Source of the DNA: a virus
Strand: one strand, 5' to 3'
Length of the DNA: 46,570 nucleotides
Virus record (IMG/VR): IMGVR_UViG_3300034121_001926
Span: 1-46,570 of that record
The notes under the pieces were generated by a model. The model made no database searches, was not told the DNA's origin, and saw only the letters and a program-made list of their open reading frames with translations. Below are positions 1 to 5,845 of this stretch, one piece after another (the stretch's first letter is position 1; every line of letters begins with the position of its first letter). The position numbers were made by a program, and so were the translations under genes.

Positions 1-119
1 CCATGGAGGGCCTGTTGTGCTGCTGATGTATTCCAGCCTGTTCAGGCCCTCCATGGAGGGCCTGAAAAAACATCCGGGATCCAGAAACAGGCCCTCCATG
101 GAGGGCCTGTTGTGCTGCT
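1..119. repeat. Terminal direct repeat, left copy (circular overlap)
   Basis: These 119 bases recur exactly at the right end of the window (46452-46570). Together with genes that read smoothly across the junction, this shows that the sequence is a closed circle with a duplicated overlap. 119 is a k-mer length used by some metagenome assemblers, so the repeat is more likely an assembly artefact than a physical terminal redundancy. Confidence 0.93.
43..109. repeat. Two copies of a 22-bp perfect palindrome
   Basis: Two identical perfect palindromes lie at 43-64 and 88-109. Each has half-site CAGGCCCTCCA followed by its exact reverse complement. A third genomic copy is at 46444-46465, across the circular junction. 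Start-to-start spacings are 50 and 45 bp. The first and third copies are both followed by TTGTGCTGCTGAT. The tracts between copies are similar but not identical. There is no T-run after them in either direction, so they are not ordinary terminators. They could be protein-binding sites for replication, partition or packaging, or cruciform-forming elements. Confidence 0.85.
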
Positions 120-134
120 GATCTGTTCCAGAAA

Positions 135-161
135 CAAAAAAACCTACCGGTACCGGTAGGT
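135..161 (-). terminator. Rho-independent terminator of the leftward Gp88-like gene
   Basis: A perfect 20-bp palindrome, ACCTACCGGTACCGGTAGGT (142-161), is followed on the leftward strand by a run of seven T residues. It lies about 70 bp beyond the stop codon of the leftward gene at 233-1072, exactly where an intrinsic terminator is expected. Confidence 0.75.
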
Positions 162-232
162 CTCTGATTAGTCAAGTTTTGGGCAATAAAAATCGATCAC
201 ACAAAAAATCAGAATCAAGACAATAAAAAACC

Positions 233-1072
233 TCATGACAGGCCTATCTGATCTAGTGATCGATAAACAAGTGGATTAGGTGCCTGAGGTGTTTTGACGT
301 ATTTTTCTTTTAGAATCAAGACACCTTTTTTAGGATACTTGAATGTCAGGTCATGTAATTCACCATTGTAAAATGTGACACCTTTATAAGTGAAGGAATC
401 GGTACCTGACAGGTAAGTCTGACGAATAGACTTGTAAACAGGCCTAGAAACAACCATTGCCAAGCGATTATGACCATTCAGGTCTTGTATTGCTTCAAGG
501 TTATGGCGTTTTGCTGACAGTGAATACGTCAGGTCGTAATTTTCACGATGGTAGGTGCGGATCGATACACGAGAAAAAAGCTTAGTATAGTCATAAAACA
601 TGATACCGGGATAGGCGTCGACAATTCCGTATTCTTCCCATGGTATATCTGAATAGGTATTCAGCCTGACAGCCATTGAATGAGGACTAGGAGCATAGTA
701 GATTTTTTCGATATCTTCCCTCAGTACTCTCATAAACTCAGGCCTGATCTTGAAAAAAGCTTGGGTTCGTTTGATTTTGGCGATTTGTGTAGTTCTGAAA
801 ACATTGTTTCCAGACTTGTGACCGATACAGTCTAGATGACAATCTTGACCAATTGGACAAGTCTGGAAGCCACTATATTTCCACGGCATAAGAGATAGAT
901 TGAATGTCAGGTATTCACCAATTGCGTCAGACTTCGCAAGCTTCACATTATCGGCACCTGATCTAAGTAACCTGTTTTTGTTGATATATGCCAACAATTC
1001 ATCCTTTGAATATTGGATCAATTTCGACAGGCCTGTCAGGTCAATTGGTTGTTGTTGTGGATCGGTATTCAT
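233..1072 (-). CDS. Gp88/DUF7227-like phage protein
   Basis: A 279-residue protein of unknown biochemical role. The order of motifs matches my recollection of the Gp88/DUF7227 group of phage proteins: an N-terminal FNLSL strand, a Cys cluster TCPIGQDCHLDCIGH (about residues 71-85), a basic helix TQIAKIKRTQAFF, then AVRLNTYSDIPWE, then FYDYTK and YDLTYS further on. The paired cysteines suggest a metal or cofactor site, which is an inference. The ATG at 1072 has an AGGA about 12 bases upstream. The gene is monocistronic, with its own terminator at 135-161, and several CAGGCCTG words lie in and just upstream of it. No catalytic assignment is possible from sequence alone. Confidence 0.72.
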   Translation of the reverse strand: MNTDPQQQPIDLTGLSKLIQYSKDELLAYINKNRLLRSGADNVKLAKSDAIGEYLTFNLSLMPWKYSGFQTCPIGQDCHLDCIGHKSGNNVFRTTQIAKIKRTQAFFKIRPEFMRVLREDIEKIYYAPSPHSMAVRLNTYSDIPWEEYGIVDAYPGIMFYDYTKLFSRVSIRTYHRENYDLTYSLSAKRHNLEAIQDLNGHNRLAMVVSRPVYKSIRQTYLSGTDSFTYKGVTFYNGELHDLTFKYPKKGVLILKEKYVKTPQAPNPLVYRSLDQIGLS

Positions 1073-1128
1073 TGTCGCTAGTCCTATTCTTGATTATTGG
1101 AATCGTCAGTATGGGAAAACACCCATAT

Positions 1129-1147
1129 ACAGGCCTGTCAGGCCTGT
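1129..1147. repeat. Tandem CAGGCCTG palindromes upstream of the Gp88-like gene
   Basis: Two CAGGCCTG palindromes (1130-1137, 1139-1146) are separated by one T and form ACAGGCCTGTCAGGCCTGT. They lie 57 bp upstream of the leftward start at 1072, where an operator could sit. A further CAGGCCTG occurs at 1029-1036 inside the start of that gene, and related CAGGCC words form the ends of the junction palindromes. Confidence 0.5.
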
Positions 1148-1154
1148 TTCATCC

Positions 1155-1415
1155 TTAGTCGTATTTATGTTCGATCTGGAAAATACGTGTGTGAATAGCC
1201 TGAAGATCGATATCTGAGTGGATATCGGCGGATCCACCAATTAACACACTTTGAAGGAATATCAATTCCGCATAATCAGCCTTTATTTCAAGCTTTTTTT
1301 TATCGTCGGCATTATATGCTAACCAATTTATGGTGGTGCACTTTCCATTCAATGTTCTGTAAAGAAACAAAAAACCTTTGAAATTGACTAGATCGTATCG
1401 CGGCTGATTGTGCAT
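1155..1415 (-). CDS. Hypothetical protein, 86 aa
   Basis: I do not recognise this protein. The frame is open back to 1649, but the ATG at 1415 is chosen because AAGGGACGAACA precedes it and a good leftward promoter (1468-1495) lies just upstream, which excludes the longer form. The product is about 86 residues with mixed alpha/beta character, several aromatic residues and an acidic/histidine C-terminus. It has no signal peptide or obvious membrane segment. It is transcribed toward the Gp88-like gene and may share its mRNA. Confidence 0.6.
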   Translation of the reverse strand: MHNQPRYDLVNFKGFLFLYRTLNGKCTTINWLAYNADDKKKLEIKADYAELIFLQSVLIGGSADIHSDIDLQAIHTRIFQIEHKYD

Positions 1416-1445
1416 TGTTCGTCCCTTATTCAAAATGTTCGTTTC

Positions 1446-1495
1446 GGCGGACAATTCCGCCATCAGGATACTAACCACAATTCCAACAATGTCAA
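1446..1495 (-). promoter_or_regulatory. Leftward promoter with inverted-repeat operator
   Basis: On the minus strand, TTGACA (1495-1490) and TAGTAT (1473-1468) are separated by 16 bases. An inverted repeat GGCGGA-CAAT-TCCGCC (1446-1461) covers the predicted transcription start, the classic place for a repressor site. It would drive the 86-aa gene starting at 1415. Confidence 0.55.
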
Positions 1496-1555
1496 CGTTA
1501 TGAACTATGTTAAACAATTGCTTTAAGTACCTAAAAACAATGGTGTTCGATGGTA

Positions 1556-1648
1556 TGAGCCTCGGCCAGGAGGCTGGCCGTTTGAAGCTTGTCAACGCTC
1601 TGGCCCACGGGGCCGAGACTGGGCGAGGCTGACCTCTGGTCAGGCTCA
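1556..1648. ncRNA. Candidate structured RNA or cruciform element
   Basis: A compact GC-rich segment stands out in an AT-richer neighbourhood. TGAGCC (1556-1561) pairs with GGCTCA (1643-1648) as a closing stem. Inside are three hairpins: CGGCCAG-GAGG-CTGGCCG (1563-1580, 7 bp), CTC(T)GGCCC-ACG-GGGCCGAG (1598-1617, 8 bp with one bulge) and TGACC-TCT-GGTCA (1630-1642). This gives a cloverleaf-like fold. It is not a tRNA, because there is no T-loop consensus and no CCA-type acceptor. The loop of the first hairpin contains AGGAGG. Either strand could be the transcript. Confidence 0.4.
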
Positions 1649-1649
1649 A

Positions 1650-1830
1650 ATGCTGGCCTGTGCTGATCTGCTGGCCTGTGGGCCTGTGGCTTTATGAGTG
1701 GCAGTGTGTCAGCGTGTGGCTATGTGGCAGCGTGTGGCAGTGTAGAAACAGTGGCAGTATGTGACTACATGGCAAAATATGGCTATGTGGCAGTATGTGG
1801 CGTTATGTAAGTTACTGTGTGTTATGACGT
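1650..1830. repeat. Degenerate GTGGCAGT repeat tract with strong strand skew
   Basis: The plus strand is a run of near-repeats such as GTGGCAGTGTGT, GTGGCTATGTGG, GTGGCAGCGTGTGG, GTGGCAGTATGTG and GTGGCGTTATG. It is extremely G/T rich and is preceded by CTGGCCTGTG copies (1652-1692). No frame is convincing here. Together with the downstream dyads and iterons it makes the region look like a replication or regulatory locus. Another copy, GTGGCAGTGTGT, is at about 2140. Confidence 0.55.
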
Positions 1831-2211
1831 TATGGAACAATGTAGAAATCGTTAGTAGCGGGTTCTACATATTGTGAAAAAAAGTACAAAGTGCCAGGGT
1901 GATAGATCGGCCTGTTTTTGCGTGGGAAATGGTGGCAGGGGAGCGCATCTGGCAAGGTGACCTGTGATGCCGAATCCGGCAAGACGGGTGCGCTTCAGGT
2001 GGACGGTGCTGGGGCGAAAGATGGATGATAAAGGAATCTTTATAGTTTTGGGTAACCAAAACCTTGGTTGAGGAGAGGCTAAAGATGGGATGTGGGCAAG
2101 CTAAACTTAGGTTTTGGGGAGCCTGATTTTTTGATTTAGTGGCAGTGTGTCCATTATCACCCCGCTCTTGTGGATATCCCCTGATCTTGCCCCGTTGGTT
2201 CACCCTCTCTC
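1831..2211. other. Non-coding stretch, no convincing gene
   Basis: This stretch continues the repeat region. A leftward frame (1865-2203) is open, but its composition is unlike the phage's real genes and it lacks a Shine-Dalgarno sequence, so I do not call it. I see no further structure here. Confidence 0.4.
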
Positions 2212-2269
2212 AATCATCACCTAGTTGTGTATGATTCAGGGTTTAATCATCACCTGTTTGTGTATGATT
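2212..2269. repeat. Two 25-bp direct repeats, each an imperfect dyad
   Basis: The copies are at 2212-2236 and 2245-2269, exactly 33 bp apart, and differ at two bases. Each begins AATCAT and ends ATGATT, so each is also an inverted repeat with a 13-base spacer (CACCTAGTTGTGT or CACCTGTTTGTGT). Three helical turns between copies fits cooperative binding of a dimeric protein. Confidence 0.7.
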
Positions 2270-2337
2270 GATTGGGTAAGATAGGAAATCTCTGGCTTTC
2301 TCTCAAATCGCATCATGGATGATGGCTGAGAGTATGT

Positions 2338-2480
2338 CGGTATATACCGCTAGTCATCTTTCGGTATAGATCATATTTCGGTATAGACTATCTTTCGGTA
2401 TAGGTCATCTTATCAGGGTAATAACAATCTACATAATCCAAACATATAAACAACCGCTTATATATATAGTAACAGAAGGG
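2338..2480. other. Iteron array next to an AT-rich tract: candidate origin
   Basis: Three contiguous 17-bp repeats of the form TTTCGGTATAGATCATA lie at 2359-2375, 2376-2392 and 2393-2409. They are preceded by a perfect palindrome CGGTATATACCG (2338-2349) that carries the same CGGTATA core. An AT-rich stretch follows (2410-2480), with CTTATATATATAG near its end. Iterons beside an AT-rich unwinding tract are typical of theta-type phage and plasmid origins. The same layout would also fit an operator array, and no Rep initiator gene is recognisable. Confidence 0.6.
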
Positions 2481-2582
2481 ACTTCCCAGTGTCATAATAG
2501 TTCTTTTGTGGGGTTGATCCTGCTAGGGTGATTGAGAGATACTCGTTAAGAGTTATTAGCAATCAGTATTAGCTGGCAAACC

Positions 2583-2900
2583 TCAGCAACTGGCCCAGTT
2601 TGGGCCAAGAACCATTACCTGAGAAGAGGAAGGCATCTTGATCAGTACTTCGCTCACTGTTTTTGACAGGCAAGCCTGTATGACATGTTGACCGGGGCGT
2701 AGTCCCAATGCAGGATCAATCACCTGCCCGTTGCCCGGGAAACCTTCGGCCAGTTTGGCCGATGGAACAGCGTTTCGTAAGATCATCCGGCAGCTTGCCC
2801 ATCCGGCCAATTGCTCCATCAGGGGCTGCAAAGCCCTTGCCAGCAAATGGGTGGCTTTACCAAGATCGGTGGCAAGCTTAGCATCAATGTTATGCGACAT
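2583..2900 (-). CDS. Hypothetical protein, 105 aa
   Basis: I do not recognise this protein. The leftward frame uses codons like those of the surrounding real genes. Its ATG (2900) is preceded by AAGGATCGCCCA, and a good promoter lies upstream (3076-3104), so I prefer it over the overlapping rightward frames. It is helical at the N-terminus and has no membrane segment. Two hairpin-forming words lie inside the gene: CGGCCA-GTT-TGGCCG (2748-2762) and TGGCCCA-GTT-TGGGCCA (about 2591-2607). Its leader contains one copy of the two-hairpin element (2981-3028). Confidence 0.5.
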   Translation of the reverse strand: MSHNIDAKLATDLGKATHLLARALQPLMEQLAGWASCRMILRNAVPSAKLAEGFPGNGQVIDPALGLRPGQHVIQACLSKTVSEVLIKMPSSSQVMVLGPNWASC

Positions 2901-2980
2901 TGGGCGATCCTTGATCTTGGCAAAGGGTTTGGTCAGCCAATTATTGCCCTAGATCTTCGTGACCAAGGTACCAAATCGCT

Positions 2981-3028
2981 CAAGCCAGCCAAAGGCTGGC
3001 GAGATCTCGACCGCTTTGCGGTCTCGAG
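2981..3028 (-). repeat. Two-hairpin element, copy A (leader of the 105-aa gene)
   Basis: Read leftward, the element is CTCGAGACCG-CAAAG-CGGTCGAG (stem CTC..GACCG with a 2-base bulge), then ATCTC, then GCCAGCC-TTT-GGCTGGC. Copies B (44675-44728) and C (46221-46261) share the first hairpin but have different second hairpins that still pair. It sits between promoter 3076-3104 and the start codon at 2900, so it would be in the 5' leader. Confidence 0.75.
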
Positions 3029-3075
3029 CTACTAAGGGCTTAACTGGCTGGGAAACCTCTGTAGCGACACTACAC

Positions 3076-3104
3076 ACTATACCAAATGTCTACGCTTTCT
3101 ACAA
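3076..3104 (-). promoter_or_regulatory. Leftward sigma-70-like promoter
   Basis: On the minus strand, TTGTAG (3104-3099) and TATAGT (3081-3076) are 17 bases apart. A short inverted repeat GTAG-CGACA-CTAC (3061-3073) follows the -10. The promoter would serve the gene at 2583-2900. Confidence 0.5.
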
Positions 3105-3153
3105 GATATTTTTAAAGTTTTTAAACCTATCTGGCTAAGCACTTAGATCAAAG

Positions 3154-3218
3154 TCATGATCGACATGATACAAATAATCTGGACTAAGCGTTGACATTCT
3201 GGCGATATCGGTTATAGT
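3154..3218 (+). promoter_or_regulatory. Early rightward promoter with upstream operator-like word
   Basis: TTGACA (3191-3196), a 16-base spacer and TATAGT (3213-3218) precede the first gene of the rightward accessory run. The -35 is part of GCGTTGACAT, a variant of a word found in several intergenic gaps of this genome. TCATGATCGACA at 3154-3165 is repeated exactly at 12118-12129 inside another promoter region, which suggests a shared regulator. Confidence 0.65.
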
Positions 3219-3269
3219 ACTTTTAGTGACGGTGATGACGGTTAAGACCAGGACATAGGAGCTAGAGAA

Positions 3270-3539
3270 ATGTCGGTTTATCATCGATCAGTTTTGATTC
3301 AGACAGGCCTTGGGCCGACCGAGGTATACTTGCTTGAGGGGCCACATGTTTTGTACATCGGTGAAGTGTACGGCGTGTTTTCACGTTGGGAGGATTTGCT
3401 TGAGCATTGCGAGACAGGTGCAAATTTAGCAATTGGCATGATTTCGCATCGTTTCTTGACGGCTGAGCAAAGCGAAAATGGTCGTATGCATGCCACTCTG
3501 TTAGAGTGCAAATATGTCCCTCCAGTTGAACAACTTTGA
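3270..3539 (+). CDS. Hypothetical protein, 89 aa
   Basis: I do not recognise this protein. It is the first gene after promoter 3191-3218, with GGAGCTAGAGAA just before the ATG. It is a soluble, mixed alpha/beta product of 89 residues with no cysteine pairs or membrane helix. The next gene begins 17 bp downstream. As a promoter-proximal early gene it may act on the host, but that is only inferred from position. Confidence 0.75.
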   Translation: MSVYHRSVLIQTGLGPTEVYLLEGPHVLYIGEVYGVFSRWEDLLEHCETGANLAIGMISHRFLTAEQSENGRMHATLLECKYVPPVEQL

Positions 3540-3556
3540 GAATAGGAGCAAGAATC

Positions 3557-3754
3557 ATGAACGCAAGCGAATTTCAAGCACTGACCGTTGAAGGTGCCAG
3601 CCAGCTTAATCGCGAGCAATTGATCGCATTTCTGGTTTGGAATGACCGCAATGGGGTTTATACGGACGAGGATTGCGAGGCTGAAGGCTACGGCTTATTG
3701 ACTTTGGAAACGGCTCGGCTGTTGGTTGTCAAAGCAATTGAGGAGAGCGAATGA
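3557..3754 (+). CDS. Hypothetical protein, 65 aa
   Basis: I do not recognise this small acidic protein. The ATG at 3557 is chosen over the frame opening at 3536 because AGGAGCAAGAATC precedes it. The sequence is largely helical (NREQLIAFLVWND, then an acidic ETARLLVVKAIEESE tail). Its stop overlaps the next start (ATGA at 3751-3754), so translation of the methylase remnant is probably coupled to it. Confidence 0.72.
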   Translation: MNASEFQALTVEGASQLNREQLIAFLVWNDRNGVYTDEDCEAEGYGLLTLETARLLVVKAIEESE

Positions 3755-4035
3755 TGAAAGTGCTTGTTGCTTGCGAATATAGTGGCACGGTGCGTGATGC
3801 TTTCCTTGCTGCTGGTCATGATGCCAGCAAGAAGACTTGCTTGTGGTTGGTCGGTTTACCGCCATTGGTACCAACGCAGATCATTGAGCCACGGTTGATA
3901 GATGGCAAAAAGCGTTGGGCAAATCAGACCGATGGCGGCCAGAACAGGCTTGGGCCTAGCGATGATCGCTGGAAATTACGCAGCACCACATATTCTGGCA
4001 TTGCCAATGCAATGGCTGAGCAATGGGGGTCATGA
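3751..4035 (+). CDS. Internally deleted cytosine-methylase-like protein (probably broken)
   Basis: This is a 94-residue remnant. The N-terminus KVLVACEYSGTVRDAFLAAGHDA (residues 3-25) matches the SAM-binding start of a phage C5-cytosine methylase family. The C-terminus KKTCLWLVGLPPL ... RLGPSDDRW ... AMAEQWG matches the end of the same family. From memory, full-length members are about 200-250 residues and carry an HPPC-type catalytic motif and an EN-P motif between these parts. All of that is missing here. The join is in frame near residue 25, where an inverted repeat GCTGG-TCATGATG-CCAGC lies (3811-3828). It starts by an ATGA overlap and ends by another with the next small gene. Methylation activity is unlikely. 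Confidence 0.85.
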   Translation: MMKVLVACEYSGTVRDAFLAAGHDASKKTCLWLVGLPPLVPTQIIEPRLIDGKKRWANQTDGGQNRLGPSDDRWKLRSTTYSGIANAMAEQWGS

Positions 4036-4151
4036 TGCACTCAGGAGAGCATCTATTTTTGGCAGCGTATGGCTTATCGATTGTGCTGGTTTTTCGGCAT
4101 ATTGCCGAATCAAAACGGTTTTACAGGCAGTTGGGTCTAGGATCAAAATGA
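4032..4151 (+). CDS. Small single-pass membrane protein, 39 aa
   Basis: A short frame begins at an ATGA overlap with the methylase remnant. It encodes one hydrophobic helix, LFLAAYGLSIVLVF (about residues 8-21), followed by a basic segment (RHIAESKRFYRQ), so a C-in single-span topology is likely. Its stop codon lies inside the dispersed GGATCAAAATGATC palindrome. Function is unknown. Small early phage membrane proteins can be superinfection or lysis modulators, but nothing here proves that. Confidence 0.5.
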   Translation: MMHSGEHLFLAAYGLSIVLVFRHIAESKRFYRQLGLGSK

Positions 4152-4155
4152 TCTT
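4139..4155. repeat. Dispersed palindrome AGGATCAAAATGATCTT
   Basis: One of seven copies of a GGATCAAAATGATCC-type palindrome. This copy has one arm mismatch. It overlaps the stop of the 39-aa gene and precedes the 159-aa gene. Confidence 0.8.
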
Positions 4156-4201
4156 GACAATATGATGAGAGTGGTTTCCAAACACAGGAAAGAGGATTGA
4201 T

Positions 4202-4681
4202 ATGAGCGATTTTAAGATTGTTGAGTCGGCTGAAGAAGTTGATGCGTTGATCGAAGAGTTTGAAGATCTCCAGCCTTTGGACACTGTGCTTTTGGCGCAG
4301 ATCTACCGTCCTAACGGTGGACAGGCCACATGGGGCGAAGAATATGTCGCTACCTCAGTCGGCGAGTGGCAAGCTGATCCCTCTGACAACTCTGTTTGGG
4401 AGACTGCTGAACTAGATTCCGAGTTGCCAGATGCCTCGATCAAGCTGTTTCGGCATGACGGTGCCGTGCTGCATTACCAGTCTTACAGATGGGCCAGTGC
4501 GGCAGAAGTCGCGCCTTTGCTGATTGATACCTACTATGGCGACAACACGATCAAGCTGGATACTCTGGCCGATTTTGCGGAGTGGCTCGAGGATGAGCAT
4601 GGGCTTGATGAGGATTCCCGCGCAACAAGTTTGATTGTTGCTGCATTACTTCGGCATGTTGCTGACCAATTGACCAATTAA
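4202..4681 (+). CDS. Acidic hypothetical protein, 159 aa
   Basis: I do not recognise this protein. It is strongly acidic throughout (for example EEVDALIEEFEDLQ and LEDEHGLDEDS), a property shared by some DNA-mimic or inhibitor proteins of phages; that is only a suggestion. There are no cysteine clusters and no membrane helix. The 23 bases around its start (4187-4209, containing GAAAGAGGATTGATATG) are identical to those of the next gene (4687-4709), so the two are probably translated under the same control. Confidence 0.75.
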   Translation: MSDFKIVESAEEVDALIEEFEDLQPLDTVLLAQIYRPNGGQATWGEEYVATSVGEWQADPSDNSVWETAELDSELPDASIKLFRHDGAVLHYQSYRWASAAEVAPLLIDTYYGDNTIKLDTLADFAEWLEDEHGLDEDSRATSLIVAALLRHVADQLTN

Positions 4682-4701
4682 CAACCGGAAAGAGGATTGA
4701 T

Positions 4702-5217
4702 ATGAGCGAGCCAGAATTCAAACTGCAGTGGCGAACAAACAACGGCTATGACACAATTTTGCTGCTCAAAGATGGGCAGCGATCCAGCGAACATGCCTGT
4801 TCAACGGACACAATCAGGGAATTTCTATGCTTGGAATCAGCCCCTGAAGACTGGGACGACCAAGGTTCTTATCCTGCCGATCCCGACTCTTATGGCGAGT
4901 TGGTTGCCGAGCGTGAGGGCTATATTCTGACCGTTGGTGATCAAGAGCTATTCGATTCCCGCATGCTTTTTTGGAAGATACCGCGCGTCTGGAATGTCGA
5001 GCAGCATAAGCCAAATGGGCAGATCGAGCATATCGGGCATGTCCGCGCGGCCAGCAAGGGTGATGCCTTTGAGGAGGCTTATAATCAGTGGCCTGAGTGC
5101 TTCACCAGCGAGCTTAGTCCCAAGCTGGCACCATGGCCTGTCGTTAGTCCTTGGGCATCCTGTGAGGGCGAATCTGAGCCAGTATGCGAGAACGATGACA
5201 GTGGTGAAGACGACTGA
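4702..5217 (+). CDS. Acidic hypothetical protein, 171 aa
   Basis: I do not recognise this protein. It is an acidic, tryptophan-rich product (LQWRTNNGYDTILL, SAPEDWDDQG, FWKIPRVWNVEQ) with a very acidic end (CENDDSGEDD). The start has a GAAAGAGGA Shine-Dalgarno sequence and shares a 23-bp leader with the preceding gene, exactly 500 bp upstream. The 20-bp gap between the two genes has no terminator, so they are in one operon. Confidence 0.75.
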   Translation: MSEPEFKLQWRTNNGYDTILLLKDGQRSSEHACSTDTIREFLCLESAPEDWDDQGSYPADPDSYGELVAEREGYILTVGDQELFDSRMLFWKIPRVWNVEQHKPNGQIEHIGHVRAASKGDAFEEAYNQWPECFTSELSPKLAPWPVVSPWASCEGESEPVCENDDSGEDD

Positions 5218-5263
5218 AATTTGGGGCTGATTTCTTTACTATCATTCAGGGAGTTAAAAGGCC

Positions 5264-5608
5264 ATGGACAGGCCCAAGCGAGAGACGAAGTGGAATGTGA
5301 GTTTGTCAGGATTCGGCTTAACCTTGGAGGTTGAGCGGCACCGGATGAGGGCGTTCGCGCCCGAAGACAAAGGAGATGATATGGCTGATCCAAGCAAGTT
5401 CAATTTTGCGATGAATCTACGATCAATGGCGCGGAGGCTCATTGGTGATAAGTCCAGATACCTCAATCCACAGGAGGCAGCATGCATAAATCAGTGTGTG
5501 GCTTTGATCAAAGGCATGGGTGATGGCATGAGCCATCTGGTCGATTTTCCACATGGTGACGATTTGATGGTGGATTTCAAGGCCTTTGATCAGGAGCATA
5601 TTGGATGA
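5264..5608 (+). CDS. Hypothetical protein, 114 aa (or 75 aa)
   Basis: I do not recognise this protein. The ATG at 5264 has GGGAG ten bases upstream. A second in-frame ATG at 5381 is preceded by AAAGGAGATGAT, a stronger ribosome site, and would give a 75-residue product. Both forms may be made. The common C-terminal part is helical (FAMNLRSMARRLIGD ... AACINQCVALIKGMGDG). It is the last gene before promoter 5625-5653. Confidence 0.65.
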   Translation: MDRPKRETKWNVSLSGFGLTLEVERHRMRAFAPEDKGDDMADPSKFNFAMNLRSMARRLIGDKSRYLNPQEAACINQCVALIKGMGDGMSHLVDFPHGDDLMVDFKAFDQEHIG

Positions 5609-5624
5609 TCTGACTTTTTTTATC

Positions 5625-5653
5625 TTGACAATGGTTATAGCGTTGACTATTAT
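5625..5653 (+). promoter_or_regulatory. Consensus-like rightward promoter
   Basis: TTGACA (5625-5630), a 17-base spacer and TATTAT (5648-5653) make this close to the sigma-70 consensus. The spacer carries GGTTATAGCGTTGAC, the intergenic word also found near 3188, 8707, 30486 and 33930. Confidence 0.72.
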
Positions 5654-5659
5654 GTAATG

Positions 5660-5745
5660 ACCTCCGTGAGTTTGTGAGTGACCGACCGATGGTGCAATGG
5701 TGGGATGGTGGAGATGCCCTGCGATTCATTCGCGGGGCATTTCTG
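5660..5745 (+). ncRNA. Candidate small RNA ending in a hairpin
   Basis: A strong promoter ends at 5653, yet no gene starts until 5846. Between them a hairpin ATGCCC-TGCG-ATTCATT-CGCG-GGGCAT (about 5713-5738), followed by TTCTG, could end a transcript of about 80-90 nt. No Shine-Dalgarno-supported frame is seen inside. It may instead be the leader of the 84-aa gene with an attenuator. Confidence 0.4.
5713..5742 (+). terminator. Hairpin, possible terminator or attenuator
   Basis: ATGCCC pairs with GGGCAT, with extra CG pairs around a 7-base loop, followed by a short TTC-rich tail. The T-run is weak, so termination efficiency is uncertain. The hairpin at 6108-6131 also ends GGGCATTT. Confidence 0.4.
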
Positions 5746-5806
5746 CTTGTACAGGAGGGCATAAATATTTAGCAGCGTATCCGGCCTATGCTAAAATAGA
5801 TCTGTA

Positions 5807-5823
5807 AGGATCAAAATGATCCT
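5807..5823. repeat. Dispersed palindrome AGGATCAAAATGATCCT
   Basis: A perfect-arm copy of the seven-member palindrome family. It lies 23 bp before the start of the 84-aa gene. Confidence 0.85.
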
Positions 5824-5845
5824 GAGTCATGGGGAGGATTGACTG

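Noticed and set aside
900-1217. Rightward open frame overlapping the Gp88-like gene start
   Set aside because: It is antisense to two better supported leftward genes and has no ribosome site.
1556-1648. Possible tRNA gene
   Set aside because: Cloverleaf-like, but it lacks the T-loop and anticodon-arm consensus and the expected arm sizes.
1865-2203. Leftward 112-aa open frame
   Set aside because: Proline/serine/histidine-rich composition unlike other genes here, no Shine-Dalgarno sequence, and it lies inside a repeat-rich regulatory region.
2338-2409. Possible CRISPR array
   Set aside because: The repeats are 17 bp and contiguous with no unique spacers, so they are iterons.
2731-3035. Two rightward frames (2731-2952, 2811-3035)
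   Set aside because: They overlap each other and the leftward 105-aa gene, which has better codon use, a ribosome site and a promoter.
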